Shown: one piece after another, positions 53,660 to 64,000 of the stretch | How positions within the stretch are numbered: position 1 is the first letter of the stretch | Layout: every line of letters begins with the position of its first letter | NCBI RefSeq assembly: GCF_021155765.1 | Contig: NC_060105.1 | Span: forward strand, 6,570,001 to 6,634,000 | DNA: 64,000 bases | Origin: Diprion similis | Lineage: Eukaryota > Arthropoda > Insecta > Hymenoptera > Diprionidae | Direction of reading: 5' to 3' | Program-made: the position numbers and the translations under genes | The notes under the pieces: generated by a model | What the model was told of the DNA's origin: nothing | Databases searched by the model: none | Seen by the model: only the letters and a program-made list of their open reading frames with translations

Positions 53660-55069
53660 TTGCTCCGCGTTTCTATAATATGGGCGAACCTCGAGTAGAG
53701 GGTAAAATGTAAATGACCACCTCCGGGAGGCGAAGGCGTCACGGTTAGCTGGCGACGAATATTTATACATACTTTATTAGATCCAGGTTTCACGTCGACG
53801 TGTCCTGCCGCATGCACGTAAGTCTCCTTACCTGGCGCCGTGGAACCGGGACGCGGAAAGCTGCACGACGTGGTCAATAAGAGGAGATTTCATATCTCAG
53901 TTCCTGTATTAAGACCTCATGATTTATCAACCTGGATCATTGACTGCTCGAAAACATATTTCAAAGTTTTTTTTCACATTACTTCAATTAAACCGGATCT
54001 CACCGTGTCCTTTTCTTTCCAATAATAGATATAGGAAACTAGAGAGCTGAACCGTTGCTTTTCGTTGTTTTATGCAGAAAGAGTAAGGGAATTTTTTTTT
54101 GTCATACTAGTTATTGGCTGTGATATGAAATCTTTTGATTAATAAGTAGCTACGTATTTATATATATATATATACATATAATTTTATTCAAAGGTTGATT
54201 TTTATTCAAATCGCTTATCGCAAGAAGAAATGGTTCTAGAGGACGGCCATTTTTATTTTTCAATTTTATTTTTTGCAGGGAACGTATCAGATTATAGACA
54301 GGCGTGTGACTGCTTTCGTAACCCAGAAACGCGAAACACGGTATAGGTAGACATATTATATCGCTTTCCTTCATTATGTCTGACATAATTATTATGCAAT
54401 ATTTAATGTCATACTAGACTTCCGGTCGGATAAATAGGTTTCATATTGTAAACGTGACTTTCATTATTGATCTATCTATTGATCTAATATTTGACACAAG
54501 TCAAGAATACGGTATATTTTTACGATAGATTTTCAAGTTTTTTTTTTTTTTTGTGAAATCTTACCAGCCATTATTGATGATGAATTAATTTTCATTGGTT
54601 TATTATAACCTAACTTTGTGAAAAAATATTTATTTATTTTACACTAAATGAAAAGATGATGTAGAGGAGGTGTATACAAAATTCAGTCACATGCATATTT
54701 TTTTCGGGATTTAATCTCTCCACGGTTGGAGAATCATTAAGGCTACAACACTCATCTCGTTAAGCTTAACCAGTATATAATTATGCATTTACTCTTAAAT
54801 CAAACGAATGCGAAACGCGACGAAAACTCGAGCTCCGTTTTCGGTAGTTAATTAAGGGTGCATCTAGAAGAGATTTGAAAATTGAATACTGATTGGACAA
54901 TCTATCAGACGTAATGAATATCCAGAGAGAGAAGAATTAACACAAAAATCTCGCACATTGAGGAACGCATTACGTATACAACAAATTACAAACAGTAAAA
55001 AAAAAAAAGTCCAAAAAAAAACTACACTACATAATTTAAGTAAAAGTAAAAAAAAATTGAGTGAAAAAA
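53660..55069. other. Spacer between members 1 and 2
   Basis: AT-rich spacer. It includes T runs near 54091 and 54540 and minus-strand AATAAA-type signals near 54628-54640 that could serve the gene upstream (member 2). No gene seen. Confidence 0.6.
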
Positions 55070-55070
55070 T

Positions 55071-58000
55071 TTATTTATGTTCAGTAACGGGTTTAATGTT
55101 CCCTTGATTTTGGGCCTGGTAATTAGGGACCGGTCGTGAGACGGGTTCAGGAATGTAGGGCTTATCCGGGCGGTAGATTATCTGATTGGCTATAATATTG
55201 TAAGGAGTCTCAGCCTGGAATTTGAGTATTTGTTGGATACCAGGGGGCAGGTTTGCAGAGTACTGGGGCAAAGCTTCAGGAGCCGGCTGTGGAATTCGTT
55301 TGTATTGCTGCTGATTTTGTCCCTGAACATGTTGCTGAGCTTCGCGTTTACCCCGCTGATGACTCTGAGCTCCGTTCTGAGGAGCGTGTTCAACGTTTTC
55401 CAAGTTGTATCTGTAAAATCCCTAACTTTGATTAAGATCGTCGAACAAGCAAACCAGCTCGTGTCGTCGATCGATAGATTACCTAAACTGTTCCGGAATA
55501 GCGTTAACGTATGGAATTTGCGATTGGAATTGAAGCAGCTGTTTTATCTGGGGAGGAACATTCGTCGAGTACTGAGGCTGCGACTCTGGAGCTGGCTGAG
55601 GTATCCTTCTGTACTGTTGTTGCGGCTTTTGTTGGTGCTGAGCCTGGCGTTTACCTCGATGATGACCACCTTGCTGCGGATTCTGGGCAGGAACGCTCTC
55701 CAGGTTGTACCTGAAAGATCGCGAATTTGGGACTCGTCTTCTACTTCGAGCTGTCCCAACGACTCACCTGAACTGTTCCGGAATGGCGTTCATGTACGGA
55801 ATTTGTGACTGAAATCTAAGAAGTTGTTGAATCTGCGAAGGAACATTTGTCGAGTAGTGTGGCTGGGCCTCAGGAGCAGGCTGAGGAATTCTTTTGTACT
55901 GTTGCTGCGGCTGTTGTTGTTGTTGATTCTGATGCTGCTGTTGATGGGTCTGGCGTTTTGATCGCGCGTGGCCTATTCGCGGAGTATTTTGAAGCGGAAC
56001 TTCGGTTTTGAAGGGTTGAACGGGGGCTGGAGGAGTGTCCAGATTGTACCTGAAAGTCCAGAAGCCGTGTTAAAATATATTGACGTGTTGCCAAGAATTG
56101 ATGTTCGAGAATTAAGAAGCTTCAACTTACCTGAACTGTTCAGGAATTGCGTTCTGGTACGGAATCTGTGACTGAAAGTTTAGTAACTGCTGTATCTGAG
56201 ACGGAACATTGGCCGAGTACTGAGGCGTGGCTTCGGGAGATGGCTGAGGTATCCTTCTGTGCTGCTGCTGCTGGCCCTGCTGCTTCTGGGCCTGACGTTT
56301 GGGTCTTTGATGTCCGCGTGGATTCGGCCGATACCGAGGAGGCGGCGAATCCTCCCGCGGTTGTTCCTGAGCTGAAGTCTGAGACTGAGCGTGAGCGATA
56401 GCGTCGTACCTGCACAAAGTGAATCGGCGTTGGATGCAGAGAAAGAGAGAGAGAGAGAGAGAAAGCAATGGGCAGAACAGAGAAACAGACCCTTGGCAAA
56501 GGGTAATGACGCCGATTCGAGAGTAGGTACCTCAAGTGTTCCGGAATGGCGTTGAGGTAGGGAATTTGCGACTGGAATTGAAGCAGCTGCTTTATTTGGG
56601 CCGGCGCGTTGTCGTAGGGTCTATAGCTGATCGGTTGTTGAACCGAAACTCGCTCTTCACCCTGATGAGTGGGCTGAGGTGCCGGTTGGGGTGCCGGACG
56701 AGGCGCTGGTTGCGTCGCGTACTGAGCTTCCGCCTGGCTTTGAGTGTACTGTACAGGCTCAGGTTGGGGCCGCTGTTGCTGAATTTGTGGCGACAGTTGA
56801 CCATGCGCGTAAGACTTCCAATTGAGCTTGAAGCCTGGAAAGGTTATTCGAAATGAAGGTCCGAGGTACGAATCTCCTCTGAGCTTCCGAAACGAGATCA
56901 AGTTCGGTATTTTTCGTCCCAGATCAAAAAATCTTCTCCTTCGTCTAATTGACTATCATCCCACTGCAGAAATGTTCCGAACGAAGAGACTTAACTCGCA
57001 CCTACCGTTTGGATCGTTGTACTGCAGCGACCGCTGGTTTCCTTGATTCGCATCGTATTGTCCTAATTGGATCGAGGACTGCTCATGACCGCTCGATGGT
57101 TCCTGAACCTGATAGTTGGCTTGTCCGTCTGTGGGTCCCTGTATTTGGAAGTTGGCGTTTCCGTCTGTGGCTCCTTGTATTTGAAAATTGGCGTTTCCGT
57201 CCGAAGCTCCCTGGATATGAAAGTTGGCATTGCCGTCCGAAGCACCCTGGATCTTGAAGTCGGCATTACTGTCTGTGGCACCCTGAATCTGGAAGTCGGA
57301 ATTTCCATCCGACGCACCTTGGATCTGAAAGTTGCTGTTGCCATCAGTGGCACCTTGGATAGAGAAGTCACCAGTACCCAAAGAGGCTGAAAACGCGGTA
57401 TAGGAAGATAGGCATAAATAATCAAAGAAGAAACTTGAGGAACTTTGACTTGTAGTTAAACAAAGTCTGACAGTTGCAACTACAGTCATCGACTCCTTCC
57501 TTATTCCATTTCGAATTCCTCTCTATTCACACTCACCACTTTGATCGCTGTACTCAATCCCCTTCTCCTCGCTGTACCTGAGACTCTGAGCTGCACGGTT
57601 CCCGTCACTCGGGCCCTGGATGGAGAATTGGGCCAGGCATAAGGGTAGGGTGGATAAAAACAAAAACTGAAATCAAAAAAAACTATGATCAAATAGGAAC
57701 AAACGAGTTCAATGCTTCGTTCCGATGGTTGTGCACGATGAATTAATTATCAATAGCAGGTTGTTTTATCTCGCGTATCTTTGCCAGTTACCAGCTGCAC
57801 ACATCAACGGGGTACACATACCTTTCCAAGAAAAACGAAAACAAGACGTTAGATTTCGAAGCGAAAGGTAAGTGGGCTATATGTATACACATGGCTGCAG
57901 GATTGCGGATGGCTGAATTTGCAGGCACGACAGTCGTGCAAACAGATACGAGCAGGTATGCGTATAGATTATACACACTCAACTACGCTCGAATAGAAAG

Positions 58001-58554
58001 TGATATAACCGCCTATGCAGCCACTTACTTTGCTGCAACGTTTCCTCGTTCCAGTTTTGACCGAAATATAGCTCACTACACTAGAAGCTGTGTTGCTATC
58101 GACACGAAGAAAAGCCTGACAAAGAATCTAAGTAGTTTACGATGTGTGGAAAACCATAGAAAACCACTTTTCACGAGTGTATCAAGACTTTTGACGCTAA
58201 AGGGTAGTAAATAATGTCCAGTACATTGATCAGATACTCGATCTTTTGTCGAATGGCTTTTTCCCGTAAAACTCTAAGCCCTGACCATTAGAAGGCTGAT
58301 TTTACACCCGTCAATAGTATTAAAAAACAACTTTCTTTTGTTCTGTAGTAAGGACTTTATCCCTTCCTTCAACACTGTTTCACGTTCCGCAAGGCAGCAA
58401 GATTATCAATCCCGATTATCGTTTCCTGGGGGTTTTTCACCATCTGATAACAATGTGAACTAAAGCTGGTTCCCCGCACCTCGAGATGTTGCACAATGAC
58501 TGTGCGTGCACGATTGCTAGAGAGTGGCAAGGTACTTACGTGCAATGGAGCCAT
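55071..58554 (-). CDS. Secreted multi-cassette Q/P-rich precursor, family member 2 (652 residues)
   Basis: Eight coding exons on the minus strand: 58554-58540, 57666-57537, 57386-57006, 56834-56531, 56409-56131, 56049-55768, 55710-55483 and 55410-55071. Every junction is GT-AG and the phases close on a TAA stop. Exons 1-2 encode the signal peptide (MAPLHFLFLSTLPLCLA). Exons 2-3 carry 12-residue repeats (ANFQIQGATDGN). Exon 4 opens with GFKLNWKSY and ends with the first QLLQFQSQIPY...IPEHLR block. Exons 5-7 are duplicated cassettes of 93, 94 and 76 codons, all phase 2-2, each running from R-Y-[ND] through a Q-rich part, [KR]RIPQP and Q-Q/K-LL-x-F-Q-S-Q-I-P-Y to A-I-P-E-Q-F. Exon 8 is a variant with a C-terminal PYNIIANQIIYRPDKPYIPE block. 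R-X-K-R sites occur in exons 5-8. No Cys is seen in the mature part. Family unknown to me. AATAAA overlaps the stop. Confidence 0.82.
55344..55355 (-). other. R-G-K-R convertase-type site, exon 8
   Basis: Encodes RGKR followed by EAQ in the last cassette. It matches the furin consensus R-X-[KR]-R. It is one of four at equivalent positions in successive exons, which argues that the site is part of the repeated unit and not a chance basic cluster. Confidence 0.6.
55483..55710 (-). repeat. Duplicated exon cassette (exon 7, 76 codons)
   Basis: It begins R-YNLES, carries HRGKRQAQ (site at 55647-55658), then YRRIPQPAPES and NVPPQIKQLLQFQSQIPY, and ends VNAIPEQF before a phase-2 donor. It is the shortest cassette. 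It is flanked by introns of only 72 bp (55411-55482) and 57 bp (55711-55767). Confidence 0.85.
55768..56049 (-). repeat. Duplicated exon cassette (exon 6, 94 codons)
   Basis: It begins R-YNLDTPPAPVQPF, carries ARSKRQTH (site at 55953-55964), then Gln-rich YKRIPQPAPEAQPHYSTNVP, then IQQLLRFQSQIPYMNAIPEQF. Its borders match those of exons 5 and 7 at the same codon and phase. Confidence 0.85.
56131..56409 (-). repeat. Duplicated exon cassette (exon 5, 93 codons)
   Basis: It begins R-YDAIAHAQSQ, carries QRPKRQAQ (site at 56295-56306), then HRRIPQPSPEATPQYSANVP, then IQQLLNFQSQIPYQNAIPEQF. Its first part (about 30 residues) is unlike the other cassettes and acidic/proline-rich. Confidence 0.85.
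56295..56306 (-). other. R-P-K-R convertase-type site, exon 5
   Basis: RPKR followed by QAQ. The P at the second position is acceptable in the R-X-[KR]-R consensus. It is the first of the four sites in protein order; cleavage here would separate the 12-residue-repeat and W-K-x-Y part from the cassettes. Confidence 0.6.
57102..57380 (-). repeat. 36-bp tandem repeats encoding 12-residue units
   Basis: About seven to eight in-frame units of the form [AS]-[ND]-F-x-I-Q-G-[AP]-[ST]-D-G-N. A further single copy of the motif (QFSIQGPSDGN) is in exon 2, so the repeat spreads across an intron. The invariant F-x-I-Q-G and D-x-N positions alternate hydrophobic and polar residues, which would suit beta-strand stacking. 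That structural idea is inference. Confidence 0.9.
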
Positions 58555-58593
58555 GGCGAGAGACCCGCGTCGACGGAGTCGAGGGTGGAGTTG

Positions 58594-58631
58594 ATCTGAG
58601 AAGGCCGCGCGATACCCCCAGCTAATTTATA
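58594..58631 (-). promoter_or_regulatory. TATA plus initiator promoter of member 2
   Basis: On the minus strand TATAAAT (58631-58625) is followed about 31 nt later by TCAGAT (58599-58594), the expected spacing of a TATA box and an arthropod initiator. The resulting leader would be about 43 nt to the start codon at 58554. Confidence 0.65.
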
Positions 58632-59864
58632 GCCGAGGGTTGCCTCGAGCCACCTCCAGGCTCTGTGAGTAGCGTGGTCCGGTGGCTTGGAACTTTTAAA
58701 TTCTGCCTTCTTGCTCCCTCCAGGATCGTGACTGGCAAGAGGGCGCCGATAGGTGCAGAGGAACCATTTCACCCCCCACCTGCAGTGGTCATCCCAACCT
58801 TTCAAGTCCTGAAAATTGTTGCATCGTACACAAATAGATACAAATAGATCTGGAAATTTTACACTGTCGAAATCGAGTGAGACCATGGTGATAAGAATCT
58901 GTACAACTTACCACGGATAATGGCTTTTTGATATCTAGCCCTAGCCTTGCAGTGTCCAAAATAATTATGTCTATGATCAAATTGTACCTGGCTATTCTAA
59001 AATTTCACATAAATTGTTGGTTAAAAAATTATACTGAGGATTTTTCAAACTACACACCGTGACTTTGATTCCAATCCAGCAGCTGGATTCCCATCAACCA
59101 TAATCTTGGTGCTTTGGTGAAGGTTGTTTTTATCCGTTCATCGTTTTCTGCCCGCCAACATTCGTGCGCCCCGTTCAACTTGGCGAAAGATTGAGAACCT
59201 GTTTCACATGTAACTGCGAGAAGTTTGCTTCATCGGTTATACCTTCTGGGCTGTGTGACTGTAGGGTTACGTTTCCGTGCGTAAGAACGTTGCGCCTTAA
59301 GCTCGTGCAGTTCAGTGCATGTATATGGAGTATCAGGAAATTGACGAGTTACCTGAACGAAACAACTTTCCTGATCCGGAGAAATGTATGCTGTATACTT
59401 AAATCCCGGTGAAATCCGAAGCGATCTGCGTTAGATAAACGGCCCACGTAGGACTGCGTGTCTCGCATCACGACAAACGCATAACGATTTAATTTATGGT
59501 TACGAGTTAGCCTCGGAAGTTTTTGTCAGGCGGGTAGTTGAATAGAAACAAATTAATTGACGTATGTACCTCTTCAACATGAAAACTGGCTTTCATATCA
59601 AAAAATATCTGAATATACTTTATGTTAACAATTTCTTCGAAATATACTGTCTATATTTACTATAAGAAAAATTGAATATCAGTTGAGCCACTACAGTTAA
59701 ACATTTGTGAATTTTATTCATTTTCCAGTTTATTCATTACTTTATCCATAAGGAATTCCGACTCTACACGAATTAAACAATCGAAGCTTGATAATGGGGA
59801 GAAAAAATTTTAATAATAACGAATCGAATTAAAAAAAAAAAAAACTGTAACTTAAATAAATTTT
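58632..59864. other. Spacer between members 2 and 3
   Basis: No gene seen. A minus-strand AATAAA at 59718-59713 is 147 nt past the stop of member 3 and is its probable polyadenylation signal. An A run lies at 59831-59844. Confidence 0.6.
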
Positions 59865-60818
59865 CTACTTTACCGCAGCAGTTAAATACGAAGATTTGCG
59901 ATCAGATTCTTCGGAAACAGGCTCAGCCTGATCCTCCTTGTAATTTGGTCGGTACGCGTAATAAACTCTGCTGCGATATTTGTACGGACCAATTTCGTCA
60001 TCAGGTAAGGGTTCGGGTACGAAAGGGGTTTCGGGTTTATAAACTATGTGATTAGCAATAACGTTGTACGGTATTTGAGCCTGGTACTTTAGCAGCCGTT
60101 GAATTTCCGCGGGAACGCTCTTGTCGAAGAAGAGAGATTGATGTGCACTCGATGTTCTCGCTTCCGATATAATTTCACTTTGCTGGTCACGAGTTTCCGG
60201 CCTGACGATCTCCGATTGGTACCCAACTCCCTGTCTCTCCGGAGGAACCGATTGCTGCGGAACCGGAAGTCGGTGAAAGAAGGCCTCGTGATCAACGTAG
60301 GGCGCCTGGGCTTCGTAAGACTCCATGAGGAGCTGCTTTAGCGGGTTTGGAACTTGCGAGAAAGGCTTGTACCGCACAGGCTGCTCCTGTTCATGCCCCA
60401 GAAGCTCGGCTCGAACTCTGGCTTGATTTCCGGTCGGCCTGACGACCCTCGGTTCCACTTTTGCCGTTGCTTTTCCCTCGTCCCTTCGCTCGTAGTGACG
60501 CTGAATTTGGGACTTGAACTGAGTGTAAGGAGCGTACAGCTTCCAGTCAACTTTGATCCCTGAAACATTACATCAAGACGCAGTTGGCGTGAAAAAAGTG
60601 ACCAAAAAAAGTATTCGGTGCAACAGAATGTTCAAAAGATTTATCCACAAACCGTTATCGTCGCTGTATTTGATGTGCCCTGGTCTCAACGGCGCCTCTG
60701 CCAAAACATTGGAAACCAGAACCAGGACGAGTACCTGTAAGAAACAAGGAAAATTCACAGTTAGTTTATGGAATGAGGATACTGCTCCGCAAAGATAAAT
60801 CAGACTCACTCGAAACAT
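59865..60818 (-). CDS. Secreted Q/P-rich-family protein, member 3 (261 residues)
   Basis: Three coding exons on the minus strand: 60818-60810 (only MFR), 60734-60653 and 60559-59865, with GT-AG junctions and phases 0 and 1. The exon 1-2 splice builds the signal peptide MFRVLVLVLVSNVLA. The mature chain starts EAPLRPGHIKYSDDNG, then GIKVDWKLYAPY, matching member 2's GFKLNWKSY block at the same exon border. It then has one RYKPFSQVPNPLKQLL block and, after an acidic/polar linker, KSVPAEIQRLLKYQAQIPY. It ends with NVIANHIVYKPETPFVPEPL, close to the end of member 2, plus a Tyr-rich, then acidic tail. It has no R-X-K-R array and no 12-residue repeats, so it looks like a less elaborated relative. 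No recognised domain; function unknown. Confidence 0.82.
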
Positions 60819-60873
60819 GTTGAACCTATCGTAGGACGGAGGAAACTTGGCGAAGAAAGAGACTTGAGGAGTT

Positions 60874-60880
60874 CTTTATA
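60874..60880 (-). promoter_or_regulatory. TATA box of member 3
   Basis: TATAAAG on the minus strand, 56 nt before the start codon. Transcription would begin near 60850, giving a leader of about 30 nt. No strong TCAGT initiator is seen at that point. Confidence 0.6.
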
Positions 60881-63800
60881 GGCGGACACCGGGCATGATC
60901 TGGGCAGAGCCGAGTTGGACGGACTTAAAAGTACAGGTCGATGGTTGGTGCATGGAACTCGATGAACCCGCACCACCGGGAGCAATACTTGGACTCCGAG
61001 AGTGCCAATAAAAGGCACGTCTTTCTTTCCTTCTTTCCAGCATAATGTCCAATCACGAACGTAACGACTGTTATAAAATACTGGGCAGGAAATGGGGGCA
61101 CCGGATTCCAGTCACGCGACATGCGCGTTGATTACCTCGCCAATTAATCCACGGGTTAAGTGCAATCGGCTAGTCTAAGTTTATTTTGACAATGGGAATC
61201 GATGCGGTCTTTGCGATTTTTATTCACATTGTTTAATCCTTAATTATGATTTACTAACAATGGATGGATATTTTTCTTCTATAAGTATCCTCAGGAAACA
61301 AACTCCACGCTAATTATGCTGTATTGCGAAGTATTGTTATTACGGTATAAACTGAACTTCAATTTTATGTAGGTATAATAGTCCGCTGCAGGTAAACTGC
61401 GCATCGTAAATTCTATTACACATCGAATCGTGTGAAACTGAACGGATTATCTGTGGCGCGGTACGTTCGCCTTTTCTGTACACCATTTATCGAGGGAAAG
61501 CAAGCCGTTCAATTTTTACTTTTCCTTATCGAGACACTCTCGTATAATAATAAACGAGCAAGCGTTGCACCGATTTTCCACTGTTTATTACTGGCTCAAT
61601 GATCGGAAAGTTTTCTCTCAAATTCGGAAGTATAATCTCAAGATTCGTCATCGTTTCGGTAGTAAAGTTACGTAGCAGATCGAGGGTGAAAAATATCTCC
61701 TCGATTATCATTGCTAGTTGATTTTATTCCTGCTGAATGTCAAGAATTTAAAACTCCCGCGTCACCCTCGGTAACGCATCGACACGTGATTAATTTTCTT
61801 ACAACTTTCTTGCGGTAAACTGATTCGACGTTTCAGTTAGCGACCGAAGATAATACCGATCTTACCATCGATGTAAGCTCAGTTACTGAGGCAGGTTCCG
61901 TTATTAAAGACAATCGTTGAAGACCAATTTATAGATGGCTTCAGGCTATGCTGTCTATGAATATGCATAAGTATACTTGTAACGAGTTCTATTCAAAATA
62001 ACTGCGCAGATAAGATAATATATTGCATCTGATATTTGCATTGAATCGACTGGTCTAAACGCGAAATTTATAATGTCACAATAGAGCTGAGCTGTTTTAC
62101 AGAAGTGAAATTTATACAATAAAACAGGTCGAAAGTATATTCCGATAATTGTTGAAAATAAAAATTATTCAGGGGTCGGAAATATTTTCTCCCCAAAAGC
62201 ATAAATATTTGCTAAATACTTCGTTCCAGCATTTGAAAAACTCTCCAGCAAAATATTGACAATATATTATATATTGCATGTCATGGTCAACAAAATTTTT
62301 CAGGAAATTCCCTAATATATACTGTAAAGAATTCGATTGTTTCAAGTCACAAGAAAATTAAATAAGACAGAAAAACGGAGAGAATTTTGTTTATTAAAAC
62401 GGATTTGCAGCGAGTCGTTTTTTTTTTTTTTTTTTTTTTTTTTTTTGTTTATCTTTTTCAATTCAAACTGGCATTTAATGAAACTGTCTTTGTTTTTGCG
62501 TTGCAACGTTAACTTGATGCGCGACTGATAATTCTCCGCGTATAACGTTGGCCGAGTAAAACGTTCTTGATATCAATGCCATTTAAGTCAGTCACTCAGC
62601 AATAAAACAAGCCATGCAGTTTACTCTAAAGCCCAAACATCGAGTTCTAAGCCATTCGTCCAGTGGACAGAGAGTGCTCCGGGTCTTCGGGCCATCCGCG
62701 AACCTCAGTTAACGTTCTTACCTCCAAGAGGGAACTACTGCGAGGCACTCGGTCACTTACTTCCAAAGTGCCCTCAATCAAGGAATTTCCTAGCCAGACA
62801 CACGTATCTACGATTGCATCGCGCACTTATCATCTAACTCGCTTCCGAGTTGATTAAAGTGATTAAAGGCCCCTGCGTTTTCTCAACAACAAGTGTATCA
62901 AAGTAAGTCGAGTGCACTGCTTCGAGTTATCCCTTCGTGGTTACATCGTTGTAATAATAAGTTCAGCCACGTTTGCCAAACGTTTATTTATAAATCCAGG
63001 ATTAAATTCTTTTTTTCGAAGATTATAAAAACCGAAAGTTTTTAACCGCATTGGTTGCAACTTTTCTTGAAATCAATATTCGCCGTCCAAGTGTCGAATA
63101 TTCTTCCGAGCGGATTATTACCGTACGCAACGCAATCCCAATACTTGTATATATTTTCAAGTCTTGTATTACCATGTAATTCAGCGTCGTGGACAGTGAT
63201 CTGTGGAAATTTTGCTTGCGAAGCACTTAAACGCATGCCCGAGATTTGTTTGCTTTAGCCTGAGTATATAATGAAAAAAATCTTATGCATACATGCAACG
63301 TCTGACTGGAGTAGTAAAAAATAATGAATTTGCAATGGTAAGTTTTGTCGAGTGGAAGTTGTACTTGAAAAAATTTTATCATCGTCGCATATGTACATAT
63401 ACACTGTTAAAAATTTCACATGTTTCTTATCCAGAAGCATAAAATTCTTTCTTTTCATTTTTTTTCAATCTCATTCCATATGCATTCCTGCAAGATTTGC
63501 ACCAAGTGGTGTAAAGTTCACTTCGTATCTATATAGATAAAACGAAATTTGCATGACATTTTTCGACAGTATAATACGTTTGATACGAAACTTCCTTATT
63601 ACTGTTATTTTAGAAACTTTGATTTTACAAATATTTTTGTCTTCCAAATACCTCTTAATTACATATGAATATATATAATAATACAGGTATATTATGCGTA
63701 CGCGATTCTGAGAAAAATATCTATGCAACGATTATAACGGGCTTCTTGTATTCTTTCGGCCAACCGCTTCGAGAGATGTGGGACAGGGAAAACAAGCATT

Positions 63801-64000
63801 GATAAAACACAAGTCTCAATGCAAATTAAGCAAATCTTTGAAGGCAACTACGAGATGTATCTCATACAAACTGCTGATTACTGTCTTTAATATTTTGTTA
63901 TCGTCGCGAGACAGTGAAGAGGGTAATTAATTCGTGACCGAGTTCCCGAAAGACTTTGAATGTTATATAACATAGCCAGCGCCATAATGACCAATGAATT
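60881..64000. other. Intergenic, no gene recognised
   Basis: AT-rich sequence with a 29-nt poly-T tract at 62418-62446. The open frames are short and overlap on both strands. No further member of the Q/P-rich family is visible up to the window end. Confidence 0.6.
62418..62446. repeat. Poly-T tract
   Basis: Twenty-nine consecutive T. It could be the tail of a retroposed minus-strand sequence, but no source sequence is recognisable next to it. Confidence 0.9.

Noticed and set aside
55230-55808. Plus-strand frame of 192 residues opposite the cassette exons
   Set aside because: It runs antisense through two real exons and their intron, and its Leu/Arg-rich composition reflects the complementary Q-rich coding strand.
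1-64000. tRNA genes, known microRNAs and prokaryotic systems such as CRISPR arrays
   Set aside because: No B-box-like GGTTCGAATCC motif in a cloverleaf context, no familiar microRNA sequence and no spaced direct-repeat array were noticed; a covariance-model scan was not possible here.

Overview
This is a gene-poor piece of an insect nuclear genome, most likely from a hymenopteran. The evidence is spliced genes with GT-AG introns, TATA/initiator promoters and AT-rich intergenic DNA full of homopolymers and microsatellites. The clearest gene encodes an insect Tailless nuclear receptor. Its protein sequence looks hymenopteran to me, perhaps sawfly; that placement is from memory of the family and was not searched. 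No rRNA, tRNA, CRISPR or prokaryotic feature was seen.

Layout. From 1 to about 14.15 kb I see no convincing gene, only a foldback repeat (2.15-2.60 kb) and one weak small ORF. At 14.15-15.47 kb on the plus strand lies most of a cuticle-type protein gene, with an array of about ten seven-residue Y-S-E-P repeats and a divergent C-terminal Rebers-Riddiford-like region; its first exon was not found. From 15.5 to 38 kb is a stretch of about 22 kb without a convincing gene, directly upstream of tailless. It holds two foldbacks, one of them a nearly perfect 148-bp hairpin, and one AT-rich orphan ORF. At 38.37-43.89 kb lies tailless (tll), four coding exons on the plus strand giving 411 residues, with a terminal-inverted-repeat element in its first intron. 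From 44 to 52 kb is again apparently non-coding, with a long TA microsatellite and a second copy-like member of the 2.15-kb foldback family.

From 52.37 to 60.82 kb three minus-strand genes stand head to tail. They form one family of secreted Q/P-rich proteins (166, 652 and 261 residues as modelled here). All start with a tiny coding exon (3-5 codons), then a second exon carrying the rest of the signal peptide. All share a block of the form Y-x-P-[YF]-x-x-x-P-x-x-[IL]-K-Q-L-L. The middle gene is the most striking item. It has 12-residue tandem repeats near its N terminus, followed by cassettes encoded by phase-2 symmetric exons separated by very short introns. Each of the last four exons carries an R-X-K-R proprotein-convertase-type site, so the product may be a multi-unit precursor. 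I do not recognise the family. A secreted structural or extracellular-matrix role is an inference from signal peptide, composition and repeats.

The remainder (60.9-64 kb) shows only AT-rich DNA and a long poly-T tract.
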